Below, piece by piece: positions 10,200 to 20,112 of a DNA stretch of 64,000 nucleotides (position 1 is the first letter of the stretch; each line of letters opens with the position of its first letter). The DNA comes from Planctomycetia bacterium (GTDB lineage: Bacteria > Planctomycetota > Planctomycetia > Pirellulales > JACPPG01), in contig JACPPG010000015.1 in the NCBI GenBank assembly GCA_016191115.1, forward strand, positions 1 through 64,000, in the 5' to 3' direction. The notes under the pieces are model-generated. The model saw only the letters and a program-made list of their open reading frames with translations. It was not told where the DNA came from and did no database searches. The position numbers and the translations under genes are program-made.

Positions 10200-12986
10200 A
10201 TGCGCCGCGCCGCGCCGTTCGTTGGCCTTTTGCTTGCGTTGACCGCACCCGCGGCGGCCGAGCCCGTCGCCGCGGGGGTCGAGTACATCCGCGACGTCAA
10301 GCCGCTGCTGGCGCGCCATTGCTACCGCTGCCACGGGGCTCTGCGAAGCGAGTCCGGCCTGCGCCTGGATACGGCCGTCTCGATCCGCAAGGGGGGCGAC
10401 AGCGGCGCGGCGATCGAGCCGGGGCGCGCCGGCGACAGCCTCTTGATCGAAGCCGTCACGCGGACCGAAACCCGCATGCCGGCCGAAGGAGAGCCGCTCA
10501 CCGACGCCGAGATCGCCGTGCTGCGGCAATGGATCGACGAGGGGGCGATCGCCCCAGACGAGCCGCCGCCCCCCGACCCGCGCAAGCACTGGGCCTTCCA
10601 GCCGCCGGTCCGGCCGAACGTCCCCGCGGCGGGAGCAACTGCCAGCTTTGTCAACCCGGTTGACGCGTTTCTGGCCTTCGATCGCGCGGGCCACGGCCTC
10701 GCGCCGAATGCGGCCGCCGACAAAGCCACGCTTCTGCGCCGCGTGCATCTCGACCTGACGGGGCTGCCGCCCACGCGCGACGAGTTGCACGCTTTCCGCG
10801 GCGACTCCGCGCCCGATGCCTTCGAACGCGTTGTCGATCGGCTGCTCGACAGCCCGCAGTACGGCGAGCGTTGGGGCCGGCACTGGATGGACGTGTGGCG
10901 GTACAGCGACTGGGCGGGTTACCAAAAGGAGGTCCGCGACAGCCAGCAGCATATCTGGCGATGGCGCGACTGGATCGTCGAGTGCTTGAACGCCGACCGC
11001 GGCTACGACCGGATGATCGTCGACATGTTGGCCGGCGACGAGGCCGCGCCCTTGGATCCCAACACGCTTCGCGCGACCGGCTTTCTCGCCCGAAACTGGT
11101 ACCGCTACAACCGCAACGTGTGGCTCGACAACGCGGTCGAGCACACGGCCAAGGCGTTCCTCGGGCTGACGCTCAACTGTGCCCGCTGCCACGACCACAT
11201 GTACGATCCGATTCCGCAGGAGGCATACTACCGCTTGCGGGCCTTCTTCGAGCCGCACGACGTGCGCATCGACCGCCTGCCGGGCCAACCGGACATCGAC
11301 AAAGACGGCATCCCGCGGGTGTACGACGCCCACGCCGACCGCAAGACGTTCCTGTTCGTGCGCGGCGTCGATAGCCAGCCGAAGGAGGACAACCCGCTGT
11401 CGGCCGGCGTGCCGGACGTGCTGGCATTTTGCGAGCTGAAGATCGAGCCGGTGCACCTGCCGCCCGCCGCGCACAACCCGGGGCTGAAATCGCACGTTCG
11501 CGAAGAGACGCTGGCCGCGGCGCGGGCGAACGTCGAGAAGGCAACGGCCGGCCTGAATTCCGCGCGCACGAAACTCGCCCGCCTGCACAGACAAGAAGAA
11601 CATGGTCGAAGCGTGATTGCCAAGGCCGCACGGCATCTTGCGCGGGTGTGGCCATCGCTGGGAACGTCGGATGAAACGGCGTTGCCGCGGCCGAGAAAAG
11701 TCGTCGAAGCCGAGACGTCGCTCGCCGTCGCCGTAAAGCACTTGGAGACGACACAGGCCGAATTGACGAGCGTCGAAACTCGGATTGCCGCCGATAACGC
11801 GCGCTACGCGACGCCGCCCGCCGCTGACGTTGCCGAGCAAACAGCCAAGGCACTTGCCGCCGCGAACCGAGCGTCGGTGTGCGCCGCGGAAGACGCGCTA
11901 CTGCCGCTTGACCGGGAGCTCGCCGAGCTTGAGCGGAACAAGCGTTCCGCCTCAGCCGACGAGCAGCGCAAGAAGCTCGAGCCCAAGCTTGCCGAGGCCC
12001 GCAAGAAGCTCGACGCCGCAAAAGAGGAAGCCGCCAAGCGGACGGACTATCCGCCGCTCGACAAGCTCTATCCGGCCACGAGCACCGGTCGCCGCCTGGC
12101 GCTGGCCCGGTGGATCGCCAACCCGCGCAACCCGCTCACCCCCCGCGTGGCGATCAACCACATTTGGATGCATCATTTCGGCGAGCCGTTGGTGCCCACC
12201 GTCTTTGACTTCGGCCTTAACGGCAAGCCGTCCGTGCATCCGGCGCTATTGGATTGGCTGGCGGTCGAGTTCATGGACCGCGGCTGGAGCATGAAGGCCA
12301 TGCACCGGCTGATCGTCACGTCGCAGGCGTACCGCATGGCGTCGGCGGCCGCCGCGGACGATCCCCGCCGCAAAGTCGATCCCGACAATCGTTACGTGTG
12401 GCGCGCGAACGTCCGGCGGATGGAGGCCGAAACGGTCCGCGACAGCGTGCTCGCGGTCGCCGGAGCGTTGGATCTCGCGCGCGGCGGACCGGACCTGGAC
12501 CACAACGCGGGGCTGACCACGCCGCGGCGAAGCCTGTATTTCCGCCACGCCAACGAAAAGCAGATGACGTTCTTGAAGCTCTTCGACGCCGCCAGCATCA
12601 ACGAATGCTACCGCCGCAGCGAGAGCGTCGTGCCGCAGCAAGCGCTGGCCCTGGCCAACAGTCCGCTCGCGCTCTCTCAGTCGCGGCTGCTGGCAGCGAA
12701 GCTGTGGGAAGAGGCAGGCCGACAGGCCACGGGCGCCGCGGCCGATTGGTTCATCACGGCCGCGTTCGAGCAGGTGCTGTGTCGCCCGCCCACTTCCGAC
12801 GAGCGGGCATTGTCGGCGCAGTTCCTTTCGGACCAGGCCGCCCAGTTGGCCGACGCGTCGCGGCTGACGCAGTTCACCGGCGGCGAGGCGGCGGCCGTCA
12901 AGCCCTCGGACGATCCCGCCCAGCGCGCCCGCGAAGACCTGGTACACGTGCTACTCAACCACAACGATTTCGTGACCATCCGATGA
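10200..12986 (+). CDS. Secreted PSCyt1 / DUF1549 / DUF1553 protein
   Basis: About 928 residues. A signal peptide ([20 protein letters not shown]) decides the start at 10200. Residues about 25-115 are a planctomycete cytochrome C domain with a heme motif CYRCH. DUF1549 follows (about 145-360; it contains [16 protein letters not shown] and a second CxxCH, CARCH). Residues about 430-610 are a charged, Ala/Lys/Glu-rich probable coiled coil. DUF1553 fills about 615-920 ([33 protein letters not shown]). The family is expanded in planctomycetes and is thought to take part in extracellular polysaccharide or redox processes; no reaction is established. The stop overlaps the DUF1501 start by 4 bp, so the two form one translationally coupled unit. 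Confidence 0.92.
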   Translation: MRRAAPFVGLLLALTAPAAAEPVAAGVEYIRDVKPLLARHCYRCHGALRSESGLRLDTAVSIRKGGDSGAAIEPGRAGDSLLIEAVTRTETRMPAEGEPLTDAEIAVLRQWIDEGAIAPDEPPPPDPRKHWAFQPPVRPNVPAAGATASFVNPVDAFLAFDRAGHGLAPNAAADKATLLRRVHLDLTGLPPTRDELHAFRGDSAPDAFERVVDRLLDSPQYGERWGRHWMDVWRYSDWAGYQKEVRDSQQHIWRWRDWIVECLNADRGYDRMIVDMLAGDEAAPLDPNTLRATGFLARNWYRYNRNVWLDNAVEHTAKAFLGLTLNCARCHDHMYDPIPQEAYYRLRAFFEPHDVRIDRLPGQPDIDKDGIPRVYDAHADRKTFLFVRGVDSQPKEDNPLSAGVPDVLAFCELKIEPVHLPPAAHNPGLKSHVREETLAAARANVEKATAGLNSARTKLARLHRQEEHGRSVIAKAARHLARVWPSLGTSDETALPRPRKVVEAETSLAVAVKHLETTQAELTSVETRIAADNARYATPPAADVAEQTAKALAAANRASVCAAEDALLPLDRELAELERNKRSASADEQRKKLEPKLAEARKKLDAAKEEAAKRTDYPPLDKLYPATSTGRRLALARWIANPRNPLTPRVAINHIWMHHFGEPLVPTVFDFGLNGKPSVHPALLDWLAVEFMDRGWSMKAMHRLIVTSQAYRMASAAAADDPRRKVDPDNRYVWRANVRRMEAETVRDSVLAVAGALDLARGGPDLDHNAGLTTPRRSLYFRHANEKQMTFLKLFDAASINECYRRSESVVPQQALALANSPLALSQSRLLAAKLWEEAGRQATGAAADWFITAAFEQVLCRPPTSDERALSAQFLSDQAAQLADASRLTQFTGGEAAAVKPSDDPAQRAREDLVHVLLNHNDFVTIR

Positions 12987-14470
12987 CGCGACGCATGCAC
13001 AACACGGGCTGCACAGGCATCCACCGGCGGACGTTCCTGGCCGACGTGGGGATGGGCTTTACCGGCCTGGCGCTGGGGGCGATGCTGGCCCGCGACGGAA
13101 TTGTCCGCGCCGACGCGGCCGGCGCCTGGGCGCCGCCCGACGGGCGTCCGCACTTCGCGCCGAAGGCTAAGAGCGTGATCTGGCTTTTCATGATCGGCGG
13201 CACAAGCCACATGGAGAGCTTCGACCCGAAGCCGGCCTTGAACACGTACGCCGGCAAGACGGTGGCCGAGACCCCGTTGGCCGATCCCTTGGCCAGCCCA
13301 TACCTGAAGAAGAATCTCCGCGAACTGGTTCCGGGCCTGCACCACTCGCATCCGAACCTGTACCCGCTGCAAGTCGGTTACGGGAAGCGCGGCCAGAGCG
13401 GCATCGAGATGAGCGACTGGTGGCCGCACCTGGGCGAGTGTGTCGACGAGCTGGCGATCGTCCGCTCGATGTGGACGACCGACAACAACCACGGCGCGCA
13501 ACTGCAATTCCACACCGGCCGGCATTCGCTCGAAGGCATGTTCCCCACGATCGGCTCCTGGGTCCACTACGGCCTGGGATCCATGAACGACGATCTGCCG
13601 GAATTCGTCGTGATGGGCACGCCCATCGCCGATTGCTGCGGCGGCATGGGCGGGCACGGCGCAAGCTATCTGGGCCCGGAGCACGACGGCGTGCAACTGG
13701 CCGTCGATCCCAAGCAGCCGCTCCCCTTCGCCGCGCCAGGCGCCGACGTGTACCAAGAGGAGCAGGCCGGCGAGTTCCGGCTGCTCGCGCAGCTTAATCG
13801 CCTGGCGGCCGTCGAGTACCCGGCCGACGCCGCCCTTGCCGCGCGGATCAAGTCGTACGAGCTGGCCTTCCGCATGCAAATGGCCGTGCCCGACGTGCTC
13901 CGCTTCGCAGCCGAGACGCCATCGACGCGGGCGCTGTACGGACTGGATCGCAAGGAGACGGCGAGCTTCGCTCAGCAGTGCCTGGCGGCCCGCCGGCTGG
14001 TCGAGCGGGGCGTCCGCTTCGTGCAGATCTTTCACGGTTCTAACGGCGGCGCCGGCGAATGGGACGCCCACGGCAAGCTCAAGGCCGGTCACACGAAGCT
14101 GTGCGGACAGGTCGATCAGCCCATCGCCGCCTTGATCAAGGACTTGAAACAGCGCGGCCTGTTGGACGAAACGCTCGTTGTGTGGGGCACCGAGTTCGGC
14201 CGCACGCCAGGCGCCCAGAATTCCGACGGGCGGGACCATCACCCGTACGGCTTTTCGATCTGGCTAGCCGGCGGCGGCATCAAGGGAGGCATCGCCCACG
14301 GCGCGACCGACGAATTGGGTTTCCACGCCGTCGAGAACCGGCACTACGTCACCGACCTGCACGCCACGGTGATGCACCAGCTCGGCCTCGACCCGCGCCG
14401 CCTGGAAGTCCCCGGCCGCAAGCGGCTGGAGATCGACTTCGGCAAACCGATACGAGAGATCATTGCGTAA
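12983..14470 (+). CDS. DUF1501 Tat-exported protein
   Basis: About 495 residues. The ATG overlaps the previous stop (ATGA). The N-terminus has a twin-Arg signal ([20 protein letters not shown]). The body is DUF1501, an alkaline-phosphatase/sulfatase-like fold ([42 protein letters not shown]; metal-ligand-like Asp/His residues). DUF1501 genes almost always follow a DUF1549/1553 gene in planctomycetes, as here, so the pair probably acts as one extracytoplasmic system. The substrate is unknown. Confidence 0.92.
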   Translation: MTRRMHNTGCTGIHRRTFLADVGMGFTGLALGAMLARDGIVRADAAGAWAPPDGRPHFAPKAKSVIWLFMIGGTSHMESFDPKPALNTYAGKTVAETPLADPLASPYLKKNLRELVPGLHHSHPNLYPLQVGYGKRGQSGIEMSDWWPHLGECVDELAIVRSMWTTDNNHGAQLQFHTGRHSLEGMFPTIGSWVHYGLGSMNDDLPEFVVMGTPIADCCGGMGGHGASYLGPEHDGVQLAVDPKQPLPFAAPGADVYQEEQAGEFRLLAQLNRLAAVEYPADAALAARIKSYELAFRMQMAVPDVLRFAAETPSTRALYGLDRKETASFAQQCLAARRLVERGVRFVQIFHGSNGGAGEWDAHGKLKAGHTKLCGQVDQPIAALIKDLKQRGLLDETLVVWGTEFGRTPGAQNSDGRDHHPYGFSIWLAGGGIKGGIAHGATDELGFHAVENRHYVTDLHATVMHQLGLDPRRLEVPGRKRLEIDFGKPIREIIA

Positions 14471-14515
14471 CGCCCTTCCGGCGTTCGCTTCGATGGTCGC
14501 GTTTGAGGGTCGTTC

Positions 14516-14618
14516 AAATGATGAATGCTGAATGATGCTGAATGCTGAATGATGAATGTGGGAAGACGATGACGCGCTGAGCTCCCATTCATCATTCATC
14601 ATTCCGCATTCATCATTG
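14516..14618. repeat. TCATTC-word inverted repeat (family F), copy 1
   Basis: The left arm is built of ATGATGAATGCTGA units and the right arm of CATTCATCATTC units. Together they make an imperfect hairpin with internal slippage-like variation. Related arms occur at 15422 and 61664, and longer relatives at 16676, 20802 and 27083. Confidence 0.8.
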
Positions 14619-14633
14619 ATTTCGGGGGCCCCT

Positions 14634-15060
14634 ATGCCTATCCGGGTCTTCTGTCCGGCGTGCGGGAAGAAGCTCAATGCGCCGGACCGGCTGGCGGGGG
14701 GAGCGGGCTGCTTGTCCGGCGTGCCGGAGCGTGGTGCAAATCCCCGCCGTGGCCGAGCCGCCGGAGATCGAGGAAGCGGAATACAAGCTGGCCGACCCGC
14801 AGCCGGCGCCGCGGGCAGTGCCTGCGGCACGTCCCGCCACGGCACGTCCCTCGCCGAGTCCGTCCGGCCAGCCCTCCGGCGTCCCGCGCGGGGCGACGCC
14901 GGCGCCCTCCCAAGTGCACGGCCTGTACGACACGATGCTCAAGAAAGACATGGGCCTGGCGGCCCTGGCCGTTGCCCTACTGAGCTTCGCCTGGCTCGCC
15001 GGCCGCACCGAATGGTCCCGCTGGCACGAAGGAGAAACATCGACACAAGCGGCCATTTGA
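14634..15060 (+). pseudogene. Zinc-ribbon membrane protein, frameshifted in a G6 run
   Basis: The frame starting at 14634 encodes MPIRVFCPACGKKLNAPDRL. The second zinc knuckle (CPACRSVVQIP), a Pro/Ala-rich linker and one TM helix (MGLAALAVALLSFAWLAG) lie in the +1 frame and end at 15060. Removing one G from the GGGGGG run at 14696-14701 rejoins them into one protein of about 141 residues with paired CPAC knuckles. This is either a real frameshift or a homopolymer sequencing error. Zinc-ribbon plus single-TM proteins of this layout are common in planctomycetes; function unknown. It is convergent with another zinc-ribbon gene 18 bp away. Confidence 0.75.
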
Positions 15061-15077
15061 CGCAAGCCGAGCCCAAA

Positions 15078-15368
15078 TCAGCCTTCGCCCGAATCGAACC
15101 TCTGCCCGCACCGCGGACAGATCTTCGTATGAACGGAGTTTTTGCGTCCACAAGCAGGACACGCGATGACGTCGGCCTTCTGGCCATGCCGCATCAAACG
15201 AATCGCGCCATAGGCAACTAAAAGCAGGCCGAGCGATGCCACGGAAATCTGCGCGCTCGCTTTGTTGATGTCGCCAGGGTTCAGCTTCCCTAAAGTAACG
15301 ATGGACGAAGCAAGCAACACAATGCCGATTGCCATGATCGCCCAGGCCAAGTCATTCCGCTTCTTCAT
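15078..15368 (-). CDS. Small two-TM protein with C-terminal zinc ribbon
   Basis: About 96 residues. The start at 15368 follows a strong GAGGAGGG ribosome site; an in-frame ATG at 15425 lies inside a repeat arm and is rejected. Two hydrophobic helices (about residues 8-25 and 42-62) are followed by CPACGRKNSVHTKICPRCG, a four-Cys zinc ribbon at the cytoplasmic or membrane-surface end. I do not recognise a named family. Confidence 0.75.
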   Translation of the reverse strand: MKKRNDLAWAIMAIGIVLLASSIVTLGKLNPGDINKASAQISVASLGLLLVAYGAIRLMRHGQKADVIACPACGRKNSVHTKICPRCGQRFDSGEG

Positions 15369-15421
15369 CGATCCCTCCTCGCGTGATGCGCACGCCAATG
15401 GCAAAATGCCCGCCCCGATGG

Positions 15422-15455
15422 CCATTCGTCATTCCGCATTCATCATTCATCATTG
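15422..15455. repeat. Family F half-arm
   Basis: A single CATTC/TCATT arm without its partner, between two codirectional minus-strand genes. Confidence 0.6.
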
Positions 15456-15460
15456 GCCCC

Positions 15461-16639
15461 TCACCAGTCCCCCACGCTCCCGTCCGGATAAAACGTCCGC
15501 TGCGGAAGCTCCTGCTGGAACGGGTGTTTTTTCACTTCGCCCTCGTTGATCTCGATGCCCAGGCCCGGCCGGGTGTTGGGCCGCACGGTCCGGCCCTCGC
15601 GCTCGACGACAAAACCCTCGCTCACCACGTCCGCGCGCCACGGCACGTCCAGGTGCACCGCCTCGCAGATGATGTAGCTGGGCGTGGCGAAGCCGAATTC
15701 CAGCGACGCCGCCGTGCTCACCGGACCCTGCGGGTTGTGCGGCGCCATGGCCACGCGATACGCCTCGGCCATCGCCGCGATCCGCCGCGCCTCGCTCAGG
15801 CCGCCGCAGTGCGTGATGTCGGGCTGGATGACGCTGGCCGCCCGCTTCTCAAAGAGCTCGCGAAACGCATGCTGCCCGACCAACCGCTCGCCGGTGGCGA
15901 TCGGCGTGCGCACGGCCCGCTGCACGTCGGCGATCGCGTCCATGCACTCCGGCCAGCAGGGCTCTTCGAGCCAGTAGAGCCCGTACGGCTCGAGGGCCTT
16001 GGCGAACAGGACGCCCATCCGCGGCGAGGGGCGGGCGTGGCAATCGACCATCAAGTCGATGCGGTCCCCCACCGCCTCGCGCATCGCGCGGACGCACGCC
16101 TCGGCGTATTGGATCGGCAGCAGCCCCTCGAGCGGCATCGTCTCGGGCACGGCCATCGTCTTCATGGCGGTGAAGCCCTCGTCGACCGCGCGGGCGGCGA
16201 GCTCGGCGAAGCGCTTGGCGTCGGCCGATTCGAGCTCGTACATGTCTTCCATCCGCCCGCCGCCCAAGTGGCAGTAGGTGCGGATGTAGTCGCGGACCGG
16301 GCCGCCCCACAGTTTGTGGCAGGGGACGCCGTGGACCTTGCCCAGGATGTCCCACAGCGCGATATCGATTCCGCTGATGGCGGTGCCGCGGACGATTCCA
16401 TTGCCGTGCCAGAAGTGCTGCCGGAACATCAGTTGCCAGAGATGCTCGATCCGCGTGGGGTCCTCGCCGACGATGAGCGGGGCCAGGTCCTCGACCGCGC
16501 CGACGACGGCGCGGGTGTGCCATTCGAGCGTAGCCTCGCCCCATCCCCACAAGCCCGCCTGATCGGTGAGGACCTTGACGAAGATCCAATTCCGCATGCG
16601 GGCGTGGCAGACGTGCGTCTCAACGGCGGTGATTTTCAT
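15461..16639 (-). CDS. Mandelate racemase/enolase superfamily, galactonate dehydratase-like
   Basis: About 392 residues. The start is set at [18 protein letters not shown] (16639), the usual family N-terminus. N-terminal capping domain about 1-125 ([15 protein letters not shown]), then the TIM barrel. Barrel residues visible: Asp and His of DLMVDCHAR, Glu of LYWLEEP, Glu of ATGERL, Asp of QPDITHCGG and the catalytic-type His of [11 protein letters not shown]. This pattern matches D-galactonate dehydratase and its relatives, which dehydrate sugar acids with Mg2+. Exact substrate is not assignable from sequence. It stands alone, divergent from the MFS gene, which could import a sugar acid. Confidence 0.85.
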   Translation of the reverse strand: MKITAVETHVCHARMRNWIFVKVLTDQAGLWGWGEATLEWHTRAVVGAVEDLAPLIVGEDPTRIEHLWQLMFRQHFWHGNGIVRGTAISGIDIALWDILGKVHGVPCHKLWGGPVRDYIRTYCHLGGGRMEDMYELESADAKRFAELAARAVDEGFTAMKTMAVPETMPLEGLLPIQYAEACVRAMREAVGDRIDLMVDCHARPSPRMGVLFAKALEPYGLYWLEEPCWPECMDAIADVQRAVRTPIATGERLVGQHAFRELFEKRAASVIQPDITHCGGLSEARRIAAMAEAYRVAMAPHNPQGPVSTAASLEFGFATPSYIICEAVHLDVPWRADVVSEGFVVEREGRTVRPNTRPGLGIEINEGEVKKHPFQQELPQRTFYPDGSVGDW

Positions 16640-16675
16640 GGCGACGATCCCGCTTGATGGTAGGACCCAAGAACT

Positions 16676-16883
16676 CACCACGGCACGGAGACACGGAGAC
16701 GCAAAAATGCCGAATGTCGAAATCCAAATGTCAAAATAAGCACGAATGACCGAATGACAAAGGCACGAAGCAGGCCCTCCGATTCGTCATTCGACCTTCG
16801 GACTTCGGATATCTTTAGACATTTGGATTTCGCCATTCGTCATTTTTGCGTCTCCGTCTCTGTGTCTCCGTGTCTCCGTGGTT
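16676..16883. repeat. Nested inverted repeat: GGAGACAC outer, ATTCG inner
   Basis: The outer arms are runs of ACGGAGACACGGAGAC (16682-16703) and its complement GTCTCCGTGTCTCCGTGG (16863-16881). Inside are arms built from GAATGTCGAAATCC and GGATTTCGCCATTCG. The two word families are nested around one axis. The same architecture occurs at 20802-20995. Confidence 0.8.
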
Positions 16884-16951
16884 TTGTTGTTTCCAGCGTT
16901 GCCGAGTTGACAGCGCGTCGCCGGAAAAGTCAATTGGCGGCGTTCTTCTCA

Positions 16952-17106
16952 CAGGGCCGTTCACAGATTCAAGCTGGACGGCGGCACCGGCGGGAAAGTG
17001 GGACAGGCACCGAGACGCAACGTTGGCATGAAAGGGCTTGCGCTGTTTATGCTCGGAGCCAGTCCCATTTTCCCGCCTCGCCATTTTGAAAAACGGAATG
17101 GCCCTG
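16952..17106 (+). repeat. Element A copy 3 (left half of A+B composite)
   Basis: Complete: CAGGGCCGTTC at the left end and GGAATGGCCCTG at the right end. Ten bases separate it from element B. The exact 10-mer GTTCTTCTCA precedes it (16942-16951) and recurs after element B. Confidence 0.9.
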
Positions 17107-17116
17107 CGGTGCACAG

Positions 17117-17240
17117 CAGGAGAACTGCAAAGTCCGGGGTCTGGCTCATTTTTCGGCACACGCGCTCTTCAATCCTTCCGACGGACCTTCGGCCGAAAAA
17201 TGTGCCTGACCCCCTCTCCCTGGACTTTGCAGTTCTCCTG
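17117..17240. repeat. Element B copy 2 (right half of A+B composite)
   Basis: Terminal repeats CAGGAGAACTGCAAAGTCC and GGACTTTGCAGTTCTCCTG are perfect complements (19 bp). Inner arms include CATTTTTCGGC and GCCGAAAAATG. GTTCTTCTCA follows at 17241-17250 and matches the 10-mer in front of element A, so A and B are bracketed as a single 289-bp insertion. Confidence 0.9.
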
Positions 17241-17280
17241 GTTCTTCTCAGGAATGCCACATCCCTCTGAGACCTGAAAC

Positions 17281-18627
17281 GTGAGATCAACCAACGTCGA
17301 AGCTGGCGCTGTGACCCATCGAGATCGGCCGGGCTCGCCCTGGCCATTTCCCGTCCGGTATGCGGTTCTGGCGTGGCTGTGCGCGGCGGCGATGATCGCC
17401 TACATCCAGCGGTTTCCCTTGGGCGTCGTCGTGACGCAGGTCCAGGAGGAGCTAGACCTGTCTGACGAAACGATGGGTTGGGCGCTGGGCGCGTTCTTCT
17501 TCACGTATGCGGCGATGCAGATTCCCAGTGGCTGGCTGGTCGACCGGTGGGGGAGCCGCGCGTCGCTGGCGCTGTTCGTGGCCTTTTGCGCGTTGGCCAC
17601 GGGATTCACGGCAGCCGCATTGGGCCTGGCCACCTTGATGGCCGCCCGACTGGCTCTGGGCGCGGGGCAAGCAGGCATCTTTCCCGCCGCCACCGGCACA
17701 CTGGCCAAATGGTTTCCCAAGACTGAGCGCGCCCTGGCCAGCGGCTGGCTTACTGGCTTCATGTCCTTGGGCGGAGTGATCGCCACCGCGCTGACCGGCT
17801 GGCTTCTGGCCAGCATGACGTGGCGATGGGTGTTCGCGGTCTATGCCCTGCCCGGCGCGGCGTGGACGGCCGTCTTTTATTTCTGGTTTCGCAATCGGCC
17901 GGACGAGCACCGGTCAGTGAGCGCGGCCGAGCTTTTGGTGATCCGCGGCGGCGCGGAGGGCGCGGCACAACACGCCGCGGCCGTCGCCATGCCTCTGGAA
18001 CGGACGCCGTGGCTCGGACTCTTGGCAAGCCCGTCCATGTGGTTGATCGCCTGGCAGCAATTCTTCCGTGCGGCGGGGTACATCTTCTTCGGGACCTGGT
18101 ACCCCAAGTTCCTACAACAGGTGTACGGCGTTTCGGTCGAGCAGGCCGGTTGGCTGACAAGCATCCCGCTGGCGGCGGTGGTAGTCGGCTCGCCGCTGGG
18201 AGGGATGATCTCCGATCGGCTGCTCGAGCGGACCGGCAGCCGGGCCATAAGCCGGAAAGCCACCGCGTTTGTCTCGATGATGACCTGCGGCGCACTGTTC
18301 TTCGCCGCCGCGTACCAGCCGCGCTACGACGTGGCCGTGGCATTGATCGCCGCGGCGGCATTTTTCGCCGCCCTTCCCGGGCCCGTAGCCTACGCGATCA
18401 CCATCGACATGGGCGGGCGTCACGTGGGAACCGTGTTCAGCGTAATGAATATGGCCGGCAATATCGGCGCCTTCGTGTTCCCGATCGTGGTGGGCCGCAT
18501 GGTCGGCGAATCGTGGGGTGGGTGGGAACGCGTGCCGGTGCTCGTGGCGGGAATCTACGTCGCCTCCAGCCTTTGCTGGCTGCCTCTGGACCCGCGCGGC
18601 ACGGTGTTCGACCGGCACGCGGAATGA
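17281..18627 (+). CDS. MFS transporter, anion:cation symporter type
   Basis: About 448 residues from a GTG start, with about 12 hydrophobic helices. The MFS signature lies between TM2 and TM3 (GWLVDRWGSRASL), and a related motif follows TM8 (GGMISDRLLERTG). The layout resembles the ACS family (hexuronate, glucarate and similar organic anions). It is 45 bp upstream of lutB and codirectional, so it may import lactate or another 2-hydroxy acid for that pathway. A sugar-acid substrate for the divergent dehydratase is the alternative. It begins 40 bp downstream of the A+B insertion, so its promoter region has been altered by it. Confidence 0.85.
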   Translation: MRSTNVEAGAVTHRDRPGSPWPFPVRYAVLAWLCAAAMIAYIQRFPLGVVVTQVQEELDLSDETMGWALGAFFFTYAAMQIPSGWLVDRWGSRASLALFVAFCALATGFTAAALGLATLMAARLALGAGQAGIFPAATGTLAKWFPKTERALASGWLTGFMSLGGVIATALTGWLLASMTWRWVFAVYALPGAAWTAVFYFWFRNRPDEHRSVSAAELLVIRGGAEGAAQHAAAVAMPLERTPWLGLLASPSMWLIAWQQFFRAAGYIFFGTWYPKFLQQVYGVSVEQAGWLTSIPLAAVVVGSPLGGMISDRLLERTGSRAISRKATAFVSMMTCGALFFAAAYQPRYDVAVALIAAAAFFAALPGPVAYAITIDMGGRHVGTVFSVMNMAGNIGAFVFPIVVGRMVGESWGGWERVPVLVAGIYVASSLCWLPLDPRGTVFDRHAE

Positions 18628-18672
18628 GCCGGCTACTGACGCGGCATCGCCGCGGCGGCTAAGCTATCCAAC

Positions 18673-20112
18673 ATGTCCACGACGCGCGACTACACCAAGA
18701 GCGAGCATCACGAGTTCCTCGAGGCTACCGAGGCCGCGATGGCCAATGTCGGCCTGCAGTCGGCCCTGGCCAAGCTGGGCACGACGCTGGGCCAGCGGAA
18801 TCGCGACGCCTTTGCCGCATTACCGCAGTCCGACTTGCTGCGCGAGCGGGCCCGCGCGATCAAGAACGACACGCTCGCACGGCTCGACGAGCACCTGGCG
18901 ACGCTCGAAGCCAGCGTGCTCGCGCGCGGCGGCAAGGTTCATTTCGCCGCCGGCGGCGCGGAGGCCTGCCAACTCGTGGTCGACATCCTCCGCGGCCGCG
19001 GGGCCACGCGCGTCGTCAAAAGCAAGTCGATGACGAGCGAGGAAATCCATCTCAACCACGCCCTCGAGGCGGCCGGCTTTCACGTGGTCGAGACCGATTT
19101 CGGCGAATACATCATCCAGGTCGCCGGCCAGCGCCCGTCGCACCTGGTGGCGCCGGCCATGCACCTGCGCGTGGGCGACGTGGCCAAGATCCTCAGCTCG
19201 GCGGCGGGCGAGCCGCTGCCGGCCGATGCAACCGAACTGGCCGCCTTCGCCCGGCGCCGCCTGCGCGGCGAGTTCGCCGCGGCCGACGCCGGCATCACCG
19301 GCGCCAATTTTGCCATCGCCGAGACCGGCACCATCGTGCTCGTGGAAAACGAAGGCAACATCCGCCTGACCACCAGCCTGCCGCGGATTCACATCGCGAT
19401 CGTGGGCGTCGAGAAGGTCATCCCCCGGCTGGTCGACCTGCCGGTGTTCCTCAAGGTGCTCGCCCGCGCGGCGACCGGGCAAAAGATGTCGGTGTACACG
19501 TCGCTGGTCACGGGCCCGCGACGCGCCGGCGAGCTCGACGGCCCGGAAGAGTTCCACCTGGTGCTCTTGGACAACGGCCGCACGCGGATCCTTTCCGGCC
19601 CGCTCCGCGAGAGCTTGTTTTGCATCCGCTGCGGCGCGTGCCTGAACGCCTGCCCCATCTATCGCAACGTGGGCGGCCATGCGTACGGCGGCGTGTATGC
19701 CGGGCCGATCGGCGCGGTGCTGACGCCGCTCTACGACGGGCTGGCCGAGAACCGGCACCTGCCGAACGCCTCCAGCCTGTGCGGCGCGTGCCAGGCCGCT
19801 TGTCCCGTGAAGATCGCCATACCCGAGATGCTCATTCAACTGCGCGAGCAATTGCACGACATGCCGGGCGAAGTGGGCCGGCTGGAGGCGATGGCGTACC
19901 GCATGTGGGCTCGCACGATCGGCAGCCCGCGCTTGTACCGCGTGGCGACGTGGCTGGCGACGCGCGTCGTGGGCCGGATGCGCAAGAGCGGCTGGATGTC
20001 GCGGCTGCCTGGCGGCCTCAAGGGTTGGACGGCGAGCCGCGATTTCCCGGCGCCCGCCGCCAGCCGGTTCCGCGATTGGTGGCACGACGAAGGACGGGAG
20101 GGACGCGATTGA
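18673..20112 (+). CDS. lutB: Lactate utilization iron-sulfur protein LutB
   Basis: About 479 residues. N-terminal 300 residues match the LUD domain (HLVAPAMHLRVGDVAKIL; ANFAIAETGTIVLVENEGN). Two ferredoxin-like cysteine motifs follow: CIRCGACLNACPIY (about 317) and CGACQAACPVKI (about 372). With LutA and LutC it forms the L-lactate oxidation complex. LutC follows with a 4-bp stop/start overlap, but no LutA gene is adjacent. Confidence 0.93.
   Translation: MSTTRDYTKSEHHEFLEATEAAMANVGLQSALAKLGTTLGQRNRDAFAALPQSDLLRERARAIKNDTLARLDEHLATLEASVLARGGKVHFAAGGAEACQLVVDILRGRGATRVVKSKSMTSEEIHLNHALEAAGFHVVETDFGEYIIQVAGQRPSHLVAPAMHLRVGDVAKILSSAAGEPLPADATELAAFARRRLRGEFAAADAGITGANFAIAETGTIVLVENEGNIRLTTSLPRIHIAIVGVEKVIPRLVDLPVFLKVLARAATGQKMSVYTSLVTGPRRAGELDGPEEFHLVLLDNGRTRILSGPLRESLFCIRCGACLNACPIYRNVGGHAYGGVYAGPIGAVLTPLYDGLAENRHLPNASSLCGACQAACPVKIAIPEMLIQLREQLHDMPGEVGRLEAMAYRMWARTIGSPRLYRVATWLATRVVGRMRKSGWMSRLPGGLKGWTASRDFPAPAASRFRDWWHDEGREGRD

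Noticed and set aside
16676-16883. CRISPR array
   Set aside because: Repeats form nested inverted arms with word variation; there are no regular direct repeats with unique spacers and no cas genes.
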